Assembly (NCBI GenBank): GCA_018716285.1
Contig: DVKD01000028.1
Location: 1-64,000 of the forward strand
DNA: 64,000 nt
Reading direction: 5' to 3'
Source of the DNA: Candidatus Merdivicinus faecavium
Lineage (GTDB): Bacteria; Bacillota; Clostridia; Oscillospirales; Ruminococcaceae
A program made the translations under genes and the position numbers. Positions within the stretch are counted from its first letter, which is position 1; each line of letters opens with the position of its first letter. Below, in pieces: positions 59,613-64,000 of the stretch. Below the pieces are notes generated by a model. That model was not told the DNA's origin. It made no database searches and worked only from the letters and a program-made list of their open reading frames with translations.

Positions 59613-60291
59613 CCGAATCGCAAAGAGTTTGCAAAACCCTCGTTTTTGGACGAGGGTTTTTTCGCCCCCGGAGCGGGATTTTCTCGAGCAGAAGAAGGAC
59701 CCCGCCCCCTCCGCGGCGGCCAATTTTGCGGCCAAGGAGGCCTTTGCCAAGGCGCTGGGGACCGGGGTGCGCGGCTTTTCCCTCGCGGAGGTGTCGGTGC
59801 TGCGGGACAAGGCGGGCGCGCCGGTTTTATCCCTTTCCGGGAAGGCGGCGGAGCTCGCGGAAAAGCGGGGGCTTATTTTTTCCCTTTCCCTCACCCACAC
59901 CGACGAATATGCGGCCGCCGTCGTGACGGCCTGGGACAAGGAGGTTTCCCATCATGATGATTTTGCAGGCGGCGTCCATGAAATGGGCGGAAACGGAGGC
60001 TGTGAAGGCCGGCACTACTTACGCCGTGCTGATGGAAAAAGCCGGGATTGCCGCGGCGCGGGAGATCTGCGCCGCAAAGCCCGCCCTCCGGAAGGAGGAG
60101 CTGATCCTCATCCTCTGCGGCAAGGGCAACAACGGCGGGGACGGCCTCGTCGCCGCGCGGGCGTTCGCCAGGCAGGGGCGGCGCGTCCGGGTCGTCTACC
60201 TGCTCGGGAACAGGCTCTCCCCCCTCGCCGCGGAAAACCGCTCCCTGCTCGCCGGGCTCCCGGTCCGGGAGGCTGCCGCGGAGGAGTTTGA
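59578..60291 (+). CDS. acpS: Holo-[acyl-carrier-protein] synthase; domain ends near 59945 but frame stays open to 60291
   Basis: MLYTGIDLVRIDRIAKSLQNPRFWTRVFSPPERDFLEQKKDPAPSAAANFAAKEAFAKALGTGVRGF...SLTHTDEYAAAVV. Confidence 0.85.
   Translation: MLYTGIDLVRIDRIAKSLQNPRFWTRVFSPPERDFLEQKKDPAPSAAANFAAKEAFAKALGTGVRGFSLAEVSVLRDKAGAPVLSLSGKAAELAEKRGLIFSLSLTHTDEYAAAVVTAWDKEVSHHDDFAGGVHEMGGNGGCEGRHYLRRADGKSRDCRGAGDLRRKARPPEGGADPHPLRQGQQRRGRPRRRAGVRQAGAARPGRLPAREQALPPRRGKPLPARRAPGPGGCRGGV
59633..59662 (+). terminator. Intrinsic-terminator-like hairpin inside the acpS coding start
   Basis: AAAACCCTCG TTTTTGGA CGAGGGTTTT-TT; 10-bp perfect stem with 6-T tract, 20 nt after the stop of the upstream gene. 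Confidence 0.75.
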
Positions 60292-61510
60292 CGAATTTGA
60301 GCGGGAGGCGCTCTGCCAAAGCGCGGGGGTCATCGTCGACGCCTGCTTCGGCACCGGCTTTTCGGGGGAACTGCGCGGCCAGCCCGCTCTCTGGATGGCG
60401 GCCGCCAACCGTTCCCGGGCCTTCCGCGCCGCTTTGGACCTCCCCAGCGGGATGGACTGCGGAAACGGCTTTTGCAGCGCGGACACCTTCCGGGCGGACC
60501 TGACCATCACCTTCGCCGCGGCCAAGCCCGCCCATTTTCTCAAGCGCTCGGCCCCCTTCTGCGGGGAAGTGCGGGCCGCGGACATCGGCATCGGGGCGGA
60601 AATCCTCGCGGCCGCGCCGGGAGGGGTTTCCCTCCTCGGCCGGGAGCTGGCCGCGCGCTGCATCCCGCCGCGGACGGAGGATTCCAACAAGGGTAGCTAC
60701 GGGCGGATGCTCGCGGTCGGCGGCTGCGCCAAGATGACCGGGGCCATCCTCATGGCGGCGATGGCGGCGATGCGCTGCGGGGTGGGCCGGGTGACGGCCG
60801 CCATCCCGGAAAAGGCCGTCCCCCTCTTCGGCAGCCGCCTGCCCGAAGCGGTGTACCTCCCCCTCCCCCTCGCGGAGGACGGGGCCTTCCCCGCCGGGGC
60901 GGCCGGCGCCCTGCTTGAGGAGGCTGCCGCGTCGCGCGGCGTCCTGCTCGGCTGCGGGATGTCGGTGAGCGATGGGACGATGGCGGTCACAAGGGCGCTC
61001 CTGCGCAGCGGCGCGCCCCTCGTCCTCGACGCCGACGGCTTAAACTGCCTGGCGCGGGAGCCGGAGATGCTGGACGCCGCCCGCGGGCCGGTCATCCTCA
61101 CCCCGCACATGGCGGAATTTTCCCGCCTCTGCGGCAAAACCGTGGAGGAAATCAAGGCGGACCGCTTCTCTGCCGCGGCGGAATACGCGCGGTCCCACGG
61201 CGCGGTGCTCGTCCTCAAGGATTCGAACACCGTCGTCGCCGCGCCGGACGGGCGGCTCTGGATGAACAAAAACGGCAATTCCGGCATGGCGAAAGCGGGC
61301 AGCGGCGACGTGCTGGCCGGGATGACCGCCTCCCTCCTCGCCCAGTGCGGCGACCCGGTGCAGGCGGCCCTCGCGGCGGTCTACCTCCACGCGGCGGCAG
61401 GGGATGCGGCGGCGGCAGCGCTCACCCCCTACTGCATGACGGCGACCGACATCATCGCCCATCTGCCGGATGCGTTTAGGGCGGCTGCCGGTTCTCCTGC
61501 GATTTCTTAA
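59954..61510 (+). CDS. nnr: Bifunctional NAD(P)H-hydrate epimerase/dehydratase
   Basis: LCGKGNNGGDGLVAARAFARQG; NKGSYGRMLAVGGCAKMTGA; NKNGNSGMAKAGSGDVLAGM. Confidence 0.95.
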   Translation: MMILQAASMKWAETEAVKAGTTYAVLMEKAGIAAAREICAAKPALRKEELILILCGKGNNGGDGLVAARAFARQGRRVRVVYLLGNRLSPLAAENRSLLAGLPVREAAAEEFDEFEREALCQSAGVIVDACFGTGFSGELRGQPALWMAAANRSRAFRAALDLPSGMDCGNGFCSADTFRADLTITFAAAKPAHFLKRSAPFCGEVRAADIGIGAEILAAAPGGVSLLGRELAARCIPPRTEDSNKGSYGRMLAVGGCAKMTGAILMAAMAAMRCGVGRVTAAIPEKAVPLFGSRLPEAVYLPLPLAEDGAFPAGAAGALLEEAAASRGVLLGCGMSVSDGTMAVTRALLRSGAPLVLDADGLNCLAREPEMLDAARGPVILTPHMAEFSRLCGKTVEEIKADRFSAAAEYARSHGAVLVLKDSNTVVAAPDGRLWMNKNGNSGMAKAGSGDVLAGMTASLLAQCGDPVQAALAAVYLHAAAGDAAAAALTPYCMTATDIIAHLPDAFRAAAGSPAIS

Positions 61511-61519
61511 GGCGAAATG

Positions 61520-61774
61520 CTACTCGTCGTGCCGGGATCCGGCCGACAAACCGTGGCGTTCGAATAACGTTACGATTTTTTCAATCCGAATAAAACATTC
61601 CGGGTCATCCAGGGAATCATCCTGGATGACCTTTTGAATTTCCAGCAGCAATTGATAACAGGTTTGTTCGGTCAATGTTTCCAAATCCACATCCAAATCC
61701 GGAAAGGAAAGATGCACCCGGTTTTTTGCGCAAATGTCGGCAAATAATTCCTCATATAACGCCATTTTCATCAC
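61520..61774 (-). CDS. Hypothetical 84-aa protein, divergent from XRE regulator
   Basis: MMKMALYEELFADICAKNRVHLSFPDLDVDLETLTEQTCYQLLLEIQKVIQDDSLDDPECFIRIEKIVTLFERHG. Confidence 0.6.
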   Translation of the reverse strand: MMKMALYEELFADICAKNRVHLSFPDLDVDLETLTEQTCYQLLLEIQKVIQDDSLDDPECFIRIEKIVTLFERHGLSAGSRHDE

Positions 61775-61787
61775 CTCACCATTATTT

Positions 61788-61847
61788 TACCGGATATTCC
61801 GGCAAAAATCAATACCGGCATATCCGGTATGCCATAATAAAACCGGT
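61788..61847. promoter_or_regulatory. Tandem operator-like CCGG inverted repeats in divergent promoter
   Basis: TACCGG ATATT CCGGCA (61788-61804); ATACCGG CATAT CCGGTAT (61812-61830); ACCGGT (61842-61847). Confidence 0.75.
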
Positions 61848-61848
61848 G

Positions 61849-62088
61849 ATGCTTATGTATGAAAGAATCCGGAATCTGCGTCAGGACAAAGATTTTACAC
61901 AAACACAAATGGCCGAATGGCTGTCGGTTGGGCAATCGACCTATTCCGATTACGAGCTTGGCAAGCTCAACATCCCCCTGCCCACCCTCGTGCGGATCGC
62001 GCAGATATTGGGCACCAGCACCGACTATCTGCTGAACTTGAGCGACGACCCAACCCCGCCCTCCAAGAAGGCTGGCCGCGGCGTGTGA
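61849..62088 (+). CDS. XRE family HTH transcriptional regulator
   Basis: MLMYERIRNLRQDKDFTQTQMAEWLSVGQSTYSDYELGKLNIPLPTLVRIAQILGTSTDYLLNLSD. Confidence 0.93.
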   Translation: MLMYERIRNLRQDKDFTQTQMAEWLSVGQSTYSDYELGKLNIPLPTLVRIAQILGTSTDYLLNLSDDPTPPSKKAGRGV

Positions 62089-62167
62089 ATCCCCGCATAT
62101 TCCCTGAAACTCCCGCATATACTAAAAACCAAACGGCGCGGCGCGCCAAACACTGGGAGGAATGCAA

Positions 62168-62707
62168 ATGAGACGAAAGACTGCCGCCCTCCTTGCGGCA
62201 CTGCTGGCGGCGTCCTGCCTGTTTGCAGGCTGCGCCGGGCAGGAGCGCCCCGTCTCCGCCCCGGACGCGGAAACGGTCTCCGAGGCCGTTCAGAAGCCCT
62301 TTGACGCGGTGGCGCAGATCAAGATGGGCGGCATCGAGGCGACGGCCGACCTAAACAAAAGCGAGGACGGCGTCTTCTCCTTCGCCTTTACCGCGCCCAA
62401 GACCCTCGCGGGCATGACCATCACGATGGACAAGGAAAACATCGGCCTCTCCTACCTGGGCTTGAGCATCGAAGCGGACAGCGAGGCCGTCTTAAACAGC
62501 GCCGTCACCAAAGCCATCGTCGCCGCGGTCAACAAAGCCGCCGAGCCAAACGGCATTACCATTGGGGTGGAGGGGACGGCCGTCACGGTGCGGGGCGAGA
62601 CCGAGTCGGGGGAATTTCTCATCACCCTCGACCAGCGCAACCAGTCCCTTTTGAGCCTCTCCATCCCGAATCTGGACCTCGAGTGCCACTTCGGGGGAGG
62701 CTCCTGA
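62168..62707 (+). CDS. Lipoprotein of unknown function
   Basis: MRRKTAALLAALLAASCLFAGCAGQE lipobox. Confidence 0.8.
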   Translation: MRRKTAALLAALLAASCLFAGCAGQERPVSAPDAETVSEAVQKPFDAVAQIKMGGIEATADLNKSEDGVFSFAFTAPKTLAGMTITMDKENIGLSYLGLSIEADSEAVLNSAVTKAIVAAVNKAAEPNGITIGVEGTAVTVRGETESGEFLITLDQRNQSLLSLSIPNLDLECHFGGGS

Positions 62708-62747
62708 CCGACATCCTGTGAAAATCTGACCGGATGGAGGTGCGGCA

Positions 62748-63908
62748 ATGGGAAACGGAAAAATCCCCCGGCGCTGGTGGCTGCTTGCGGCCGCCGGGGC
62801 CGCCGCCCTCTGCCTGATCCAGCACCCCGCATTGCTCTGGCGGGGGCTCTGCCTTGTCGGGGAGGCGCTGCTCCCCTTTGGGCTGGGCTTGTGCTTTGCC
62901 TTTATCCTCAACGTGCCGCTCGGCTTTATTGAAGAGCGGCTTTTTGCGGGCAAAAAGGTGCGGCGCGGGTGGACGCTCGCCCTCACCTGCCTGCTGGCGG
63001 CCGGACTGCTGGGGGTGCTGCTCTTCCTCATCCTGCCCCAGCTGCAGAAGAGCGCGGCGTTGCTTGTGGAGCGGCTCCCGGGCTATCTTGCGGAGCTCCA
63101 GCGCTGGGCGGAGGGGGCCGCGGCGCGGCTGGGCCCGCAGGCGGAGGAATTTGTGGCCAAGGCGGAGGAGGCCGTCCGCGAGTGGGGCGAGGGCTTCGCG
63201 GCCTCCGGCCCGGAGATGGTCCGCTCGACCGTCGACGCGGCGGCGGTTTTTTTTAACGGGGCGGTCAACCTGCTGGCGGGGCTGGTCTTTTCGATTTACC
63301 TTTTGGCCCGCAAGGAGGCGCTCTGCCTTTCGAGCAAGCGCGTCCTCTTTGCCGTGCTGCCCCAAAAGGCGGCGGTGCGGCTGGCCGAGGTGGGGCGGCT
63401 CACTGCCCGCACCTTCCGGAAATTTGTCTCGGGGCAGCTGACCGAGGCGATGCTGCTGGGGGCGATGTGCTTTGTGGGGATGGCCCTTTTCCGGATGCCC
63501 TACGCGCCGCTCATCTCGGCCATCGTGGGGGTGACGGCCCTCATCCCCATCTTCGGGGCGATCTTCGGCGGGGCGGCGGGGGCGCTCATCCTTTTGATGG
63601 AGCGGCCGGTGCTGGCGCTCTGGTTTCTCATCTTTCTCATCGTTTTGCAGCAGTTTGAGAACAACTTCCTCTACCCCAAGGTGGTGGGGGAATCCATCGG
63701 CCTGCCGGGGCTGTGGGTGCTGCTGGCCGTCACGGCGGGCGGCAGCGCCTTCGGCGTCGCGGGGATGCTCCTCGGCATCCCGGCCGCGTCGGTCGCCTAC
63801 ACCCTCTTCCGGGAGTGGGTCGCCCGCAGGCTCCGGGAGCGCCACCTCACCCGCCGGGAGATCGAGGCTGCCGGGGAGCGCGACTGGAGCGAAGATCCGG
63901 AAAAATAG
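62748..63908 (+). CDS. AI-2E transporter (PerM) family membrane protein
   Basis: LLPFGLGLCFAFILNVPLGFIEERL; GVTALIPIFGAIFGGAAGALILL; QQFENNFLYPKVVGESIGLPGLWVLLAVTAGG. Confidence 0.92.
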   Translation: MGNGKIPRRWWLLAAAGAAALCLIQHPALLWRGLCLVGEALLPFGLGLCFAFILNVPLGFIEERLFAGKKVRRGWTLALTCLLAAGLLGVLLFLILPQLQKSAALLVERLPGYLAELQRWAEGAAARLGPQAEEFVAKAEEAVREWGEGFAASGPEMVRSTVDAAAVFFNGAVNLLAGLVFSIYLLARKEALCLSSKRVLFAVLPQKAAVRLAEVGRLTARTFRKFVSGQLTEAMLLGAMCFVGMALFRMPYAPLISAIVGVTALIPIFGAIFGGAAGALILLMERPVLALWFLIFLIVLQQFENNFLYPKVVGESIGLPGLWVLLAVTAGGSAFGVAGMLLGIPAASVAYTLFREWVARRLRERHLTRREIEAAGERDWSEDPEK

Positions 63909-63910
63909 GG

Positions 63911-63948
63911 AAACGCGGGGCAGCTCATCTGCCTGTCCCGCGTTTTTT
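63911..63948 (+). terminator. Intrinsic terminator
   Basis: AAACGCGGGGCAG...CTGTCCCGCGTTTTTTT. Confidence 0.8.
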
Positions 63949-64000
63949 TGCGCCTGAATCGGCCGCCAGGCAGAAAAGGGTGAGCAGTAAAGTGAAGTTG

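Overview
GC-rich Firmicute (Clostridia, probably Oscillospiraceae/Ruminococcaceae-like; inferred from gene content only) chromosomal window with about 50 supportable genes. There is no prophage, CRISPR array, rRNA or tRNA that I can see. Landmarks: rpmG-secE-nusG-rplKAJL (6.4-9.9 kb, L10 leader present, rpoBC not following); pgk-tpiA-gpmI; a ricT-holB-darA-decarboxylase cluster; a solitary 1912-aa DUF4011/SF1-helicase/Vsr-like nuclease protein; lepA; carB; alr; spoVG; acpS-nnr. Observations most worth a second look: (1) a cluster of eight TGTGGAA/TTCCACA heptamers (DnaA-box-like) in a non-coding ~400 bp at 55.18-55.56 kb, near a switch in gene orientation; (2) a modular multi-hairpin intergenic repeat carrying an extended -10 motif, at 1-200 (+) and 32.02-32.16 kb (-); (3) two ribosomal-operon promoters whose -35 sits in the loop of a perfect inverted repeat, with an A-tract that would make a terminator on the opposite strand; (4) mutually exclusive hairpins after rplL; (5) a terminator-like hairpin inside the start of acpS, and an unusually long acpS/nnr overlap; (6) an XRE regulator with tandem CCGG-type operators facing a divergent small gene; (7) an uncharacterised cassette of three tiny ORFs at 49.55-50.70 kb; (8) an operator-like inverted repeat upstream of a ROK regulator. 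All family names are from reading the translations; no database search was run.
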